64,000 nt of DNA from Aptenodytes patagonicus (lineage: Eukaryota; Chordata; Aves; Sphenisciformes; Spheniscidae). The stretch is taken from NCBI RefSeq assembly GCF_965638725.1, contig NC_134949.1, positions 41,072,151-41,136,150 on the forward strand, read 5' to 3'. The position numbers and the translations under genes were made by a program. The notes beneath the pieces were generated by a model. That model made no database searches. It saw nothing but the letters and a program-made list of their open reading frames with translations, and was not told the origin of the DNA. The stretch's first letter is position 1. Each line of letters begins with the position of its first letter. This document shows positions 20,885 to 33,866 of this stretch, piece after piece.

Positions 20885-23800
20885 TCAGAGGTTGATCAAA
20901 GTTTTCAGCAGGGTTATTTTCCTGTGCCTTGTTTTCACCACAGAGTTTATACAAATCTTTGCACAGTCGATAACGCTGCTGCGGTTTTGCCAAGGTCGGT
21001 GGCATCAGGCACTCCAGTGCAGCTCAAGTTCATCAGTGTTTGACCCCGCTAAGTGGAGAGCAGCGAGATACTAGCCAGCAAAATGTTCAAGCACACAGTT
21101 AATTTTAAGCACAAGAGTAGTCCCACTGAAGTGTTTGTTAGTAATCGAGGGGCGTGCTAGTGGTGTTTAAAGTTAAGCCGACCCTGAGCAGCCTTGCTGA
21201 ACTGCAGTCAGCGTGCTCCTCTGCATCATCTCCAGCAGATGGGCCCTACTCATGTGCATCAAGCTCACTAAGTGCATGCACAGCTGCAGCATTGAGTTAA
21301 TTGGTTTTATCTTTGATGAATTGTGCTCAATCTTCAAACATAAAGTAACTAATTCAAAATGATTGTATTATTACTGCCATCAGTTCAGATCCTCCCTACC
21401 CTGGCACTTATTTTCAGCCTCAGAAAAAGCTTTTCAGTAGTTTTCAAAGGAGGTTTTAAAGAAATGAATGTGGATAGGCTATTTAAAATTGCTGCACCCA
21501 GAAACTGGGTGTAGTAAAACTCCTTTAAATTATATAGCACTAAAGCAATCCAGGTTGTAAACAAACTGAAAGTTCTCCAGGTGAAATGGGCAATTAGAGA
21601 GTGGCTATAATTGCTCAGATAGAAAGCTGAAACCATGATTTGCCTAAAAGATAAGCTCTAATTCATATGAGAATCAGCCAGGGAAGACATCATAATTAAA
21701 TTAGACAGGAGGTGAGACTAGTTGATGGCAACAATATGTTTTGGCTTGATGGTCTGTGAACTTTGTGAACTGACCACTTATATGAGCCTAGAAATGTATC
21801 TGAACGAGCAGTGACTCTCAAAATGGTGGGCCTAATTTGTGAGTGAAAATATTCTCATCAATATTGGTGGGAGTTATTGATGCATAACACAGCCATTTAA
21901 CCACACACTAATCACGTGGCAGACAAGTGACATGAATATGCAATTATACAGTCTTAAAAAATGTCTCATCAACTAATTAAACAATGAAGGTGATCAATAT
22001 TTCAGTTTTATACCCCACTGAAAACACTGGCAGCCCCAGACACCAGAAAGTGCCTTTCATGCTGTGCTACTTCAGCAAGCAATCTGTCGTCTCTACAGTG
22101 TTGCTTCCCGAAGCACTGGGATTTGCGCGGCGGTTTGGGGTATCTGTGGAGTGGCTTAGCTACATTCACCCACTTTCACTTACACAGCATGGTATCACAT
22201 CACCAGGCTGCAGCAAAGTAAATTTAATGATAAGCAGCAATCTAGGACTTATCCTTAACATTTGACAAATCTGTGGTTTTTTGATCAGCTTGTTATTTTT
22301 ATACAGCTATGCAAATGTACTCTCCTGCTACCTTAGCTCATCCTGTCCTCTGTTTTGCATGAAAAAAAGCAAAATATTTTTCTTTTACAAAGAACAGAGT
22401 TATCAGCTGGTGCCTGTTGACAGAAGCACAGCTTAATATCGAAGGAAGCATTTGTTTGCCTTGAATTTGCCATTAGATACACATAGTTTCTTCATCTGCT
22501 AACATGAATACATTTAAAATTTATTTGGACACAAAAATACCTAAGCAGCCTAACGTGTTCAGACTCAAAACAACTTGCAGGCCTTTGATGGTGAGCAGAA
22601 GTGACTTCCTGATAAAAACACAGAATTACTAAATACAGTAGGATTTCCAAAGCGGTTTGCCTCAGCAGAGCTCTACTATGGTATTAATGTTGCAGTAACA
22701 CCACTGGAAGAATTTAAACCATATTTCCATTATTGCTACAGGTCTGTGTGCTCTGCGTCCTGAGGGACTTGACATTTAATTCTGCTTGCTGAGAAGACTG
22801 AATGCGTTACAGCAACTCCTGTGGTAGAACTGGGACAGCAGGTCTGGGTTGACTTTTCCTACCAGGATGAACTGGCAGCACCAGGGGGGCTGTCTCGCCC
22901 TGCCCTGTGAATTATTTGCTCCTGTGAATTATTTGAATTCTTCTGATTGTTGCAAATAGGTTTTTGTCCCTTCCTGGGGGACTTTTGAGCTTTGTGGGCC
23001 AGGTTCCTTAGTCAGTGCCCTGGGAGTCCAGTGAGAAACAGCAGGAGATGGGGCCAGAGACAGGACTGGGAACCAGGCCACATTGGTCCACAGACCGTCA
23101 GACAGGACTGGAGACCAGCAAGGCTATCTACCCCGTAAGTCTCAAGTCCATCCAGCTTACCGACAAGACCGGTCAGTAAGTGAGGACAGCAGGGAACAGA
23201 GCAAGGCACAGGCAAACCTACAACATAGCTCGGACAAGGTCTCGGTGCTCAGGCTGGAGCTGCGCTCCTGGGCCACGGGCAGAGGGTGTTGGTGGGGGTC
23301 CTGGACAAGGCTGGTCAGAGCCATTGAAAAGGTCTGTTCATGCATGCAGAGCCCTGACAATCCTGCTCTTCCAGAGGGCAATTCAGATCAGAAGATTATC
23401 TTAGGTATTGTGAATTGTCTTCTTCCATGATGAACTAGCAGTGAAGCCTACAGGTCTCAGGTCCAATAGTCTCAGGTCCTGCAGCACCTGAAGGCAGAAG
23501 CGCAAAGCTGGCTACCTGAATACACCTGTCAGTGCCACACCTAGGCTACAAACATGCAGCAGAGAAATCCCCTTGCATAGACGAGCACTGTATTCTCTTA
23601 CATGGCATAGCCTCCTATAACCAAGGATCCTCTTGTATAATATACACAGAGGGAGTAGGCAGAAGGTGTAAGCTGGCAGACCGGTGTAACCTGGGACAGT
23701 TTGGCTGTACTGAAGTGAGAACCCAGGTAAATGTGATACAGAATCAAGAGATCTTGGATGGTTCCTTGATGCTGAATTTATTCTGCCATTTATAGAGACA

Positions 23801-24761
23801 TGTCTGATACTGGTGACATCCATGAGTTGTTGCAATGAAAGATCCTATGGAGTTTAGTGAAAAGAGCAAAGGTTAGCACGGTCTTCTAGACGACTTGCAT
23901 GCTGGGTTACTACAGCCTGTTTCATTCATAAGTGTTCTGGTGAGTTAAAAGTTTGCAGCATTGTTCATTTCTTTCTCCCCAACTTTTCTGCACTGGAGGT
24001 TGTACTGTAGCTTCCTTTCACCATGCTTCAGTGACGTCTGCTTGTGTTATCTGCTGGTGAAGTTCCCATATTTTGTACAGCAGCATAGATCAAAGATGAG
24101 AAACATCCAGGGAATGTTTAATGAAATGCATTACCTAAGAATCAGTTGTTGTCTTTTCAATACTAACCTCATTTTTACAAAATAAAGGCCATTTCCTGAA
24201 AAGCTCCATTAAACTATTTTTTCCCTTTGTTGCTATGCCAAAATTACAAAACTTCCAGTTTTGCAAACCCTATTTTACAGCTCTTGTTCCTGATCTGCTC
24301 AGACCCATGACCTCCACTATCAGCACCTCCTCTGCAGTGCTGCTCCCCAAGGCTCTCACACTGTAGGTACAGGCATTGCTGCCTTGAAGACAGGAAGGTC
24401 TATTCCGCCTTTGGTCAGAGAGAACTGTTGTGCACAGAACAATCCGTGGAAAAGTGTGAAGAGTGAGTGATATTAGAGCATACTTGTAGCATCAGAGAGA
24501 CCATGTCATTGTGTCGAAGTACATAAGCACTTGTTTTATGTTTCCCCATGGAATGAGTCAATTCAGATACACAGGTAATTTCAGCCTTCCCTTTTTAAAC
24601 AAGATTATTTCCTTCACATCTTCCTTTATGATGTTAACAGTCTGTGGGGAAAAACAAGAGTCCAAGAAATTGCTCACATTTCCCTGGGGAATTCAAAATT
24701 AGAGCTCAATGGAAAGAGAAGTGGAAAACTAATCATCACCTGTAACTTCAGACCTTTTTCT
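20885..24761. other. Intergenic, nothing named
   Basis: 3.9 kb. The GC-richer stretch 22980-23400 has an imperfectly repeated GACAGGACTGG motif (twice, about 45 bp apart) and open frames of up to 115 codons on both strands, none of which I recognise; codon content looks random. The rest is AT-rich unique DNA. Confidence 0.45.
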
Positions 24762-25694
24762 AGAATCATAGAATCATAGAATGGTTTGGATTGGAAGGGA
24801 CCTTAAAGATCATCTAGTTCCAATTCCCCTGACATGGTCAGGGACACCTTCCACTAGACCAGGTTGCTCAAAGCCCCATCCAACCTGGCCTTGAACACTT
24901 CCGGGGCAGGGCATCCACAACTTCTCTGGGCAACCTGTTCCAGTGCCCAGACTTCACCCTCATAGTGAAGAATTTCTTCCTTATATCTAATCTAAATCTA
25001 CCCTCTTCCAGTTTAAAGCCATTACCCCTTGTCCTATCACTACATGTCCTTGTAAAAAGTCCCTCTCCAGCTTTCCTGTAGGCCCCCTTCAGGTACTGGG
25101 AAGGCTGCTATAAGGTCTCCCTGGAGCCTTCTCTTCTCCAGGCTGAACAACCCCAACTCTCTCAGCCTGTCTTCATAGGAGAGCTGCTCCAGCCCTCTGA
25201 TCATCTTTGTGGCCCTCCTCTGGACTCACTCCAACAGGTCCGTGTCTTTCCTGTGCTGAGGACTCCAGAGCTTGATGCAGTACTCAAGGTGGGGTCTCAT
25301 GAGAGTGGAGTAGAGGGACAGAATCACCTCCCTTGACCTACTGGTCACACTTCTTTTGATGCAGCCCAGGATACAATTGGCCTTCTGGGCTGCAAGTGCA
25401 CATTGCCAGGTTGTGTTGAGCCTCTCATCAACCAGCACCCCCAAGTCCTTGTCCTCAGGGCTGCTCTCAATCCATTCTCCATCCAGCCTGTGTTTGTGCT
25501 TGGGATTGCCCCTACCCATGTGCAGGACCTTGCACTTGGCCTTGCTGAACCTCATGAGGTTTGCACAGGCCCACCTCTCAAGCCTCTCAAGGTCCCTCTG
25601 GATGGCATCCCTTCCCTCCAGCGTGTCGACCACACCACACAGCTTGATGTCGTCGGCAAACTTGCTGAGGGTGCACTCGATCCCACTGTCCATG
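24762..25694 (-). mobile_element. CR1 LINE, 3' segment, split by an LTR
   Basis: Minus-strand CR1 starting at the 3' tail (AGAATCATAGAATCATAGAA) and reading leftward-to-rightward into ORF2. The frame at 25226-25689 encodes [13 protein letters not shown] and the following RT C-terminal part, but it is broken by stops and shifts nearer the 3' end. At 25690-25694 the element is interrupted by an LTR and resumes at 26472. The sequence differs clearly from the copy at window start, so it is another CR1 subfamily. Confidence 0.92.
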
Positions 25695-25970
25695 TGTGAT
25701 GGTGTGCTCCCTCCCTCCCCTCCCAACCTGACCTTTATCTCCCATAACCCTGCTCAAGCAATAACTACTAGGGGCGGTAGTTATGGATGCTGGTCATGAT
25801 AGCTGCATCCAGCTCAAAGTGGATTCAGGAACCAGATAACAACACAATAGCCAAGGGCTATTGTAAGCAATGCGCCCACCTAACCACAGTGATTGGTATG
25901 CAAATCTGACTATGAGTAAACCATCTTACCACCATAAATAGTGAGCAGCCCAAGAGCCCTTTGAGCTCTC

Positions 25971-26008
25971 CTGCATGGCAGTGGGCTGCATGGCAGTGGG
26001 CTGCATGA
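25971..26008 (+). repeat. 15-bp tandem repeat in nested LTR
   Basis: Unit CTGCATGGCAGTGGG repeated twice and then a partial third copy ending CTGCATGACA. Confidence 0.85.
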
Positions 26009-26410
26009 CAGGATCTCCCCTTGAGTAGGGACGCCTATCGAGTTTACTCCTTGAGGCTGAGAGATTCCTTGCCACAGCAGATCCTCAGTGACTATTAGCA
26101 TGCTAAACTTTGAAATCTTAGCTAAGTGATATAAAGGATTAATTGCGCATATATAATCCTTTAGACATAAACCATTGACCAAATCTGAGACTAGGATTGG
26201 ATCCAGCCGCACTTAGACTCCTCTCTGAGAAGGAGTTTAGAAAGCAAGGGGGTCCTTTCTGAACCTCATGACTCAATGGGAGGGTCTCCCTGACAGTTTT
26301 GTCTGACCCTGTCCTCCATACAGTAAATAATCAAGTGTACCTTGCCATCGAATCTTGTTAAACTACTATTGCATTTACCATCGAACTTTGTTAACTCATT
26401 GTTTTATATC

Positions 26411-26416
26411 AATAAA
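26411..26416 (+). terminator. Poly(A) signal of nested LTR
   Basis: AATAAA about 60 bp before the LTR end, followed by GTGTATTGTTG, a GT-rich downstream element. Supports the + orientation of this LTR. Confidence 0.6.
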
Positions 26417-26471
26417 GTGTATTGTTGCTTCTCTCTTACGAGTGAAGTGCAGTCCCACTCCATCCGCAACA

Positions 26472-27180
26472 CCATGTCACCAACAAAGATGTTAAACACG
26501 GCCGGTCCCAATACTGATCCCTGAGGAACGCCACTCGTCACTGGTCTCCACTTGGACATCGAGCCGTTGACCGCAACTCTTTGAGTGCGACCATCCAGCC
26601 AATTCCTTATCCACTGAGTTGTCCATCCGTCAAATCCATGTCTCTCCAATTTAGAGACAAGGATGTCATGTGGGACAGTATCAAATGCTTTGCACAAGTC
26701 CAGGTAGATGATGTCAGTTACTCTTCTCTTATCCACCAACACAGTAACCCCGTCGTAGAAGGCCACCAAATTTGTCAGGCATGATTTGCCCTTAGTGAAG
26801 CCATGTTGGCTGTCACCAATCACCTCCTTATTTTCCATGTGCCTTAGCATAGTTTCCAGGATGATCTGCTCCATGATCTTCCCAGGCACAGAGGTGAGAC
26901 TGACTGGCCTGTAGTTCCCCGGGTCTTCCTTTCTTCCCTTTTTAAAAATGGCAGTTATGTTTCCCCTTTTCCAGTCAGTGGGAACTTCACCGGACTGCCG
27001 TGACTTCTCAAATACGATGGATAGTGGCTTGGCAACTTCATCCGCCAGTTCCCTCAGGACCTGCGGATGCATCTCATCAGGTCCCATGGACTAGTGCACC
27101 TTCAGGTTCCTTTGATGGTCTTGAATGCCTCCATTGAAATAGGATCATTCTCCAACTCCTCCCATCTCTTCCTTTAACAG
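26472..27180 (-). mobile_element. CR1 LINE, 5' segment of the split copy
   Basis: Continuation of the CR1 interrupted by the LTR. The minus-strand frame from 27087 encodes [11 protein letters not shown] through the RT core ([10 protein letters not shown], with Cys where the first copy has Ser; [10 protein letters not shown]) to NIFVGDM at the insertion point. Just upstream the conserved His-Lys-Ser run is broken by a TAG codon, so ORF2 is dead. CR1 similarity fades between about 27115 and 27290, so the right border given is approximate. Confidence 0.88.
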
Positions 27181-27292
27181 TAGCAACAGCTGTCCTGGAC
27201 GAAAGTGAAGTAGGGAGCCACCAAAACGGACCCTGAGGCTTCAAGGCGCTAGCTTGTTGCCTGTAATTCCTGTGACCCAGCCATGTGAAAGT

Positions 27293-28126
27293 AGAATCAT
27301 AGAATCATAGAATCATTAAGGTTGGAAAAGACCTCTAAGATCATCAAGTCCAACCGTCAACCCAACACCACCATGCCCACTAAACCATGTCCCTAAGTGC
27401 CTCATCTACTCGTCTTTTAAATACCTCCAGGGATGGTGACTCAACCACTTCCCTGGGCAGCCTGTTCCAATGTTTAACCACTCTTTCAGTAAAGAAATTT
27501 TTCCTCATGTCCAATCTAAACCTCCCCTGGTGCAACTTGAGGCCGTTTCCTCTTGTCCTATCGCTTGTTACTTGGGAGAAGAGACCGACACCCACCTCGC
27601 TACAACCTCCTTTCAGGTAGTTGTAGAGCGCGATGAGGTCTCCCCTCAGCCTCCTTTTCTCCAGGCTAAACAGTCCCAGTTCCCTCAGCCACTCCTCATA
27701 AGACTTGTTCTCCAGACCCTTCACCAGCTTTGTTGCCCTTCTCTGGACAACGCTCCAGCACCTCAATGTCCTTCTTGTAGTGAGGGGCCCAAAACTGAAC
27801 ACAGTATTCGAGCCTGTGCAGCCTCACCAGTGCTGAGTGCAGGGGCACAATCACTTCCCTACTCCTGCTGGCCACACTATTTCTGATACAGGCCAGGATG
27901 CCATTGGCCTTCTTGGCCGCCTGGGCACACTGCCGGCTCATGTTCAGCCGGCTGTCGACCAACACCCCCAGGTCCTTCTCTGCCGGGCAGCTTTCCAGCC
28001 ACTCTTCCCCAAGCCTGTAGCGCTGCATGGGGTTGTTGTGGCTGAAGTGCAGGACCCGGCACTTGGCCTTGTTGGATGTCATACAGTTGGCCTCGGCCCA
28101 TCGGTCCAGCCTGTCCAGGTCCCTCT
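27293..28126 (-). mobile_element. CR1 LINE, 5'-truncated young copy
   Basis: Minus-strand copy of the same subfamily as the element at 1-1798, reading nearly identically through the C-terminal 270 codons (ends EALRDMV, 3' tail at 27293). It breaks off at 28126 where the first element reads CAGAGGGACC, a clean 5' truncation. One frameshift near 27745 separates two frames (27380-27802 and 27696-28082), so the protein is broken. It abuts the older CR1 in tandem. Confidence 0.93.
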
Positions 28127-31100
28127 AAAGGTACTCTGTTTCCCTTCTCTACATTCCTGGATCTTGTATTGTTCCTTTGTCAAATGCATGTAGAGACATC
28201 AGCTTTTCTAGAAACCATCAAATGTACCATCAAATCAGAGCGGAAGGCTCAGCATCCCTCCTGGAAACTGGTCAGTGCTAGATGCCTCGAAGGAAGAATC
28301 AACCTGAAGTAAGAGAATTGGCCTGGACAATTAGGAGCTGACCTGCACATAGTGGACGTTTCTTAACTCACCTCAGTTAGAAGCTGAATTTCCTGAAACT
28401 TCGGAGTTTGTATCATTACTTCAGTCACTGCTGCACATCTGGAGAGTAAGGAGTCAAGAAGTGAGACTTGACAGAGCTGGGAGCTCAGAGGTGCCTGCTA
28501 TATAGCATTTTAAAACTCCTATCATGCTTTCACCACCTAAAAGGCAAAGATGACTGAACCTAGATTTATGCCTGTCACCCTTGGAGATTCACAGCATTCC
28601 CCTTGCAGTTGTCCTCATGTGGTAAGGAGAAGGCAGATGAGAAAGTGCCACCATTTAAACTAACTGTTGCTGTTACATGAGACAAGAAGGCGCAGAACAG
28701 CTGACAAAAACCAAGCTCAGTCATCATTAGTTGTTTGAACTGGCATGCATATTTTAAATGAATGAACAAGTTGAAACCAGCTTGATTACAAAACATCAAG
28801 AATAAAATAAAGTTTTATTAGTATTTATCATGCTAGCCATGATTTCTGTGCCTTGCCAGGTGAAGCGATGAAGCAGCTAGTTCTGTTCAGTCAGCAAAGG
28901 CTATTCTGTGAAAAAATTCAGGATTTGAATGCGATTCTGATAGGAAATTTCACTTGGAAGAAACAGCATATAGTTCAAAGTGAATAACACATGCTCCATG
29001 TCCCTCTGGCTTGCAGCAAACAAACCCTCCTTCCCTGCCTGCAATACTTCTTGAACTGAGCAAATGGGAGTCCCACCATGGGAGCATGGTGAGCTGGGGA
29101 GCAGAAGAGCTGGCTCCGTGTGCAGGGGCTTCTTTCATTGCTGGAGACAGACACTGGCAGTAAAGAAAAAATCCTTCTGGTCAATTCGCAACAGGACCGC
29201 AGTGCCCTCATTGCTAATAACCGGAGTTATAAACACACCCACCCCTTCCCTCCCTTCTTCATGTTTTTATTTGTAGTGGGTACTGTTTGGTAAACCTTAC
29301 CAAGCTCCCACCCCTGTACTCATGGAAAAAATGTATTAACCAAGGATGCAATGGTATTTTGAATCAAAGTGCTTGTAAAGAGGACTTGGAAAAATGGATT
29401 TCCCCAAGAAGGTTTGCTTTGGGTTTTTTTGCTGGATCTTGGCTGTTCTAGTTGGCAAAACCTGCTGTTCACTAGAAATCTGTTAATCTGTGTTGGGTTT
29501 TGGGTTTTTTTTAAATGCACACAGCAATATGTCTTGTAGACATCAGTGTCTCCACAAGGGAAAAACAAAACTACCAAAATACTGCAGAGAATCCCTAACC
29601 ATGGATCCACTCATTTAAAAAATGTAGTTCGTTCACAGGAGAACTGCTGTTTATGATCTTACTAGTCACTTTTTCTGAAGTACATACCACTAATGTCTTC
29701 TACAAAGTATTTTATCTCTGCTGATGGGGATGCAGCCTCAGGCATGCACCCGGCAGAGGAGAGGGCAGGTGCACCAAACACAGGTGACAGCCGCAGCAGA
29801 GCAGGCTGGTGCCCACTGCAGCCCCCCTGCCCCACGCTGGGGAAGTGCCTCTCCCCACGTCCTGCTGGGCTGAGGCCACTGGCACCCACGCTGCTGCAGC
29901 TGGGTAAGCGCAGGAACCCAACGAGTGGCCTCCCCTGAAGGACATCTTGCCTTACAGTGGCAAAGCTTCTGCTGGCTGGATGTGCAAACCTGCCATGGGG
30001 GATGTTTTTTACTGATTAACTAAGAAACCGCTTGATATAAACAAGGGCTTTCCAAAGGGGTTCCCACTTGAAGAGCCATATGTTCTTATTTGAATGACTA
30101 TAATGAGCTTAATCTTACCCTTAATCTCACCTTTCATATACACAACTTATATACATGTAACAGAAAATTACATCTCTCCATATATACATGCACAGAGTGT
30201 ACGTGCACTACTGTGCTCACCTTCCAGAGGCTGGCTAACCCAGCGCCGACAGGCAGCCTCCTCTGGGGTACAATGCAGCAGCAACCTGGTGTAGTGCTTT
30301 CACTTACGGGCAGGTGGAGGGTTTTGGCCAGAAACACATCATTGCTGTTGCTTGGTACAATGTGGTTCTCAAAAAAGTAAGCTTAATCTCATCGGGCAAC
30401 CTGGAACCCAGCAGGGCCGTTCACGTTAAGCATCTCCTCACTCAGCACAGGAGGTTTCTTGTTTCCTGCAGAACTGAAATGACAGGTGTAACCCCCCGCC
30501 CCAGCCCCTCATACTGCCCTGGAGCATCAGCTGCTTCAGGCTTGGGGGCAGGAGTTGTACTTAAACATTTTTGTAGACAGAAAATGAGACCAATATTTCT
30601 ATCACTACAGGTCTCCACTTCTAACAACAAGAGGTTTTGCATTTTAAAAGAAAATACTTCACTGGTCAAAGCAGCAAGATGATGATTGTTTTTATGGGAT
30701 GTGTTCTTCTGACAGTAATATGCAATTGCCCTTGATAAACTATACTCTTTTTCCCGTTGCGTCCATGTGACTCTCGTGAAACTGGGTTACTTAGTGTAAT
30801 TAAAAGAAGAACTGGCTTTAAATTAGAAATTTCTAAGGGAAGAAATTATGAGGGTAAGGAAAAGGCCGGCTGATTCTATGTTATTTGTTCAGTCAGTAGA
30901 AATGAAAGCACTTGCTTGAAGAGTTTACATGATAATCCTGGTGTCCAGTCACTTGTCCTTTTTACAGTATTTTAAAATGCAGGACTGAACAAGAGTGATA
31001 ATTGAGCATGTAATTGCTGTTGCTTATTTGTTTGCTTGCTCATTGCCAGTATCTGTACTTTATGTCGTCTTGTGGATGACAACATTTGCCTCATGTACAT

Positions 31101-33612
31101 ATTTTACATCTTAAATGTTTTATTTCCTATAATAAATACGGCACATCCACACATCATTTTGAGTAACGTTGTCAGAGAACACAAGAATTATTATTATTAT
31201 TATTATAGCTTAATTATTAATACAGCAAGAACTGCAGTGACTTAGATGGGTGGCTTTAAAAACATACACCAATCAGTCAAGCATATTCAAGATAATGGCC
31301 AAATTTTCCAAAACCGAGGCACCTGGAGAAAAATTTTAGGTATGAATATGAGAGCAAGATCTTAAAAGAGAGAGGGGGGACAACGAGGATAAAGTTTTAC
31401 TTCCTCCTCATTCTTAGCCCAGACCATCATTCCCTCTCCTTTTCTTCTTTTCCTAGGGAGTGGCAGAATTGCAATAAATTAATAAAGCATTTACCCAACT
31501 GCTTCTTTTGAGTCCTTCCTTTTTTCTTTTTTTTTTTCCCCTCAGATCTCCAGCGTCTTTCTCTGAGCTTGCTCTGAGCATGCTGATGCATCTCTGCATC
31601 ATTCTGCCCTGCCCTCAGTTTCGCTCATGCTTTCACCCAGGTGTTCCTTTACTAAAGGGCTTGAGGGATGTTCATTCCAGGGCGAGCAGGAGAAGAAGAA
31701 ACACAGAACAGCATATTTAGAGCCTGAACAGAGCCTTTGCTCCTGCAAGTGATTAACACCAAGAGCAGGGGGTGGATGAACGGTGGAGCAGCATGCTGCT
31801 TGCTGTTCTCAGCACGCATCTAGGATGCTGCTTGTCAGTGAGGGGATCTGTCAGATTCACATGGGGATGGCATTCGGCATTGCCATATGTGTCGCCGTGT
31901 ATGTGTGAAAAAGATAATGCAAAGTGGCAAAGGATTCAGAACTGCTTATCCCGAGGGGGAATGACATTTACAGACAATTCCTCTTCAACATGGAGAACTG
32001 AACTTTTAAAAAATAATCATCTTTTTCGTTACAAGAAAAAATAAGTTGTCCCTTGCTGGCATTGTTTCTTAGCTAGAAATCAGATTCTATGTTTTACTTG
32101 TTTCTACAAATTAGAAACAAATTCCATGCTGCACAAAGCCTCCAAGCACATTACTGAACCTGTGAAGTACATCCCATGGGTGCACGGAGGCTCTCAGCAA
32201 TGCGTGAGTGGGTAAAACATGTTCTGAAAAGTCCCTCTGGGTCAAGGTTCTTTCTGAATTATTTGTTCTTTTCTCTTCAGGTTCATATGCTTTGCTCTTA
32301 CTCTTTATTCTTCATCTTCAGAACCTGAACAGTCATCTTTCTTTTTGAAGCAGACCACACCTTTTTACTACATTGACATTTCTTAACATGTGCTTACTAA
32401 ATTATAATTTAAGCAACCCAAAGTACTGATGTCACCCTAGATAAATATACCTACTGTATTTTTGATGGATAGGTTGATGTTACCTGTGATTGCCATTTGG
32501 TAGAACAGTGTTACTGTCTCTCCACCTAGACAGGATGTTTGTATCAGTCATGTTAGAAGCACAAATACACACATTTCATCCTGAGCGTCTCTCCTGCCAG
32601 TACTGAGACTATATTACTAACTTCATTTTAAATAGGTTTTTTTTGTTGCTGTTGTTTTTTTTTCCCTGTTCTGATTTCTTGCTTTTATGGGCATCTATAC
32701 AGTTTCAAGGAGCCATTGGATCCTATAAAACTGTACACTATCTGGCTGAGATTTCGTACTATCTTTCTTTTCCAAGTAAATCTGATAAAATCAGAGCATT
32801 TTACTGCAACTATGACAAATTATGCTCAGAAATATTCTCCAAGGGAAAAAATGCAAATATAAGACTGACGTTATCTGAAAAACAACTGCCACCTTTATAA
32901 TTTACAGGAAACTCATAATTATCCCAGAAATCCGTTGTGTGTTGTCAATGGCATGGGAGGTGTTCATGCTTGTTGTAGGTTTGACGAACTAGAGTATCTG
33001 CTCTGTACAGCTACTACATGCGCTTAAATTTACACTGGAATTAAGACATGTAGTATTTTTATAAGGAGATCCAATAATGCAAGCCAAAAGAAGCACATGA
33101 TTTTCACTTTCAGAGATGACACCACGTGTGAAGTAAAAGGTGGGAGTAAAGTCTTACCAAGAACGATAAAAGGTAATGGCAATGGACACAATGGTGCAAT
33201 TTGTTTTGGTATAGGAACAACATACAGGGTATTGTAGTTTCTTTGTGAAAGAGGAAATATGTCTGAAAAGGCATTTTTCATGCAGATATAATCAGCAACA
33301 TAGTTAAAACAGAAGGTCCGTAAAAGTATTTTTAGGAATCTGTGTAAAAAGGGGAAGCATACCAAATTAAATGAAAAAGAGGCATTCTCTTCTCAAATAG
33401 GCGGAAATAAACTAAACACTTCCCAAATTAAATTAACACTATTAAAATAAAGTAACTTGATAACTATCACTGATAGTTAAATCTGCAGATTTTAGTAAGT
33501 CATGTGCATCAGATTACAGTGAAATGTGACACTTTACGTAGCTCTGACAGAATTTTCTGTTCTCAGCCAGATTGGCCTTTTAATTTCATCTGGTACTGGT
33601 GGCTGAAGTCTT
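28127..33612. other. Intergenic, nothing named
   Basis: 5.5 kb of unique sequence, with an (ATT)n run at about 31187-31206. Open frames up to 122 codons show no family resemblance or splice pattern. No RNA gene seen. Confidence 0.45.
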
Positions 33613-33613
33613 G

Positions 33614-33866
33614 GAATCATAGAATCATAGAATCATTGAGGTCGGAAAAGACCTCTAAGATCATCGAGTCCAACCATCGACCCAACACCACCATGCCCAC
33701 TAAACCATGTCCCTAAGTGCCTCATCTACTCGTCTTTTAAATACCTCCAGGGATGGTGACTCAACTGCTTCCCTGGGCAGCCTGTTCCAATGTTTAACCA
33801 CTCTTTCAGTAAAGAAATTTTTCCTCACGTCCAATCTAAACCTCCCCTGGTGCAACTTGAGGCCAT
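33614..33866 (-). mobile_element. CR1 LINE 3' end, 5'-truncated
   Basis: About 250 bp of the same young CR1 subfamily as 1-1798 and 27293-28126, starting at the GAATCATAGAATCATAG tail and ending abruptly in ORF2 at GAGGCCAT. Only a few substitutions separate it from the longer copies. Confidence 0.93.

Larger units (their letters stand above)
25695..26471 (+). mobile_element. Solo LTR of a second family, nested in CR1, TSD CCATG
   Basis: A 777-bp LTR starting TGTGATGG and ending CGCAACA, inserted into a minus-strand CR1. The CR1 base string CCATG is present on both sides (25690-25694 and 26472-26476), and removing the LTR plus one copy restores the CR1 reading across the Gly-Asp-Met-Asp-Ser-Gly codons. 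Sense orientation is shown by CATAAATA near 25933 and AATAAA at 26411-26416. It has a 15-bp tandem repeat (CTGCATGGCAGTGGG, about 2.6 copies) from 25971. It shares no text with copies A-C beyond TG...CA ends. Class unknown; the 5-bp duplication fits ERVL-like. Confidence 0.9.

Noticed and set aside
23012-23430. Overlapping frames with a repeated GACAGGACTGG motif as a gene
   Set aside because: Frames are open on both strands at once, translations look random, and no splice or family signal is present.
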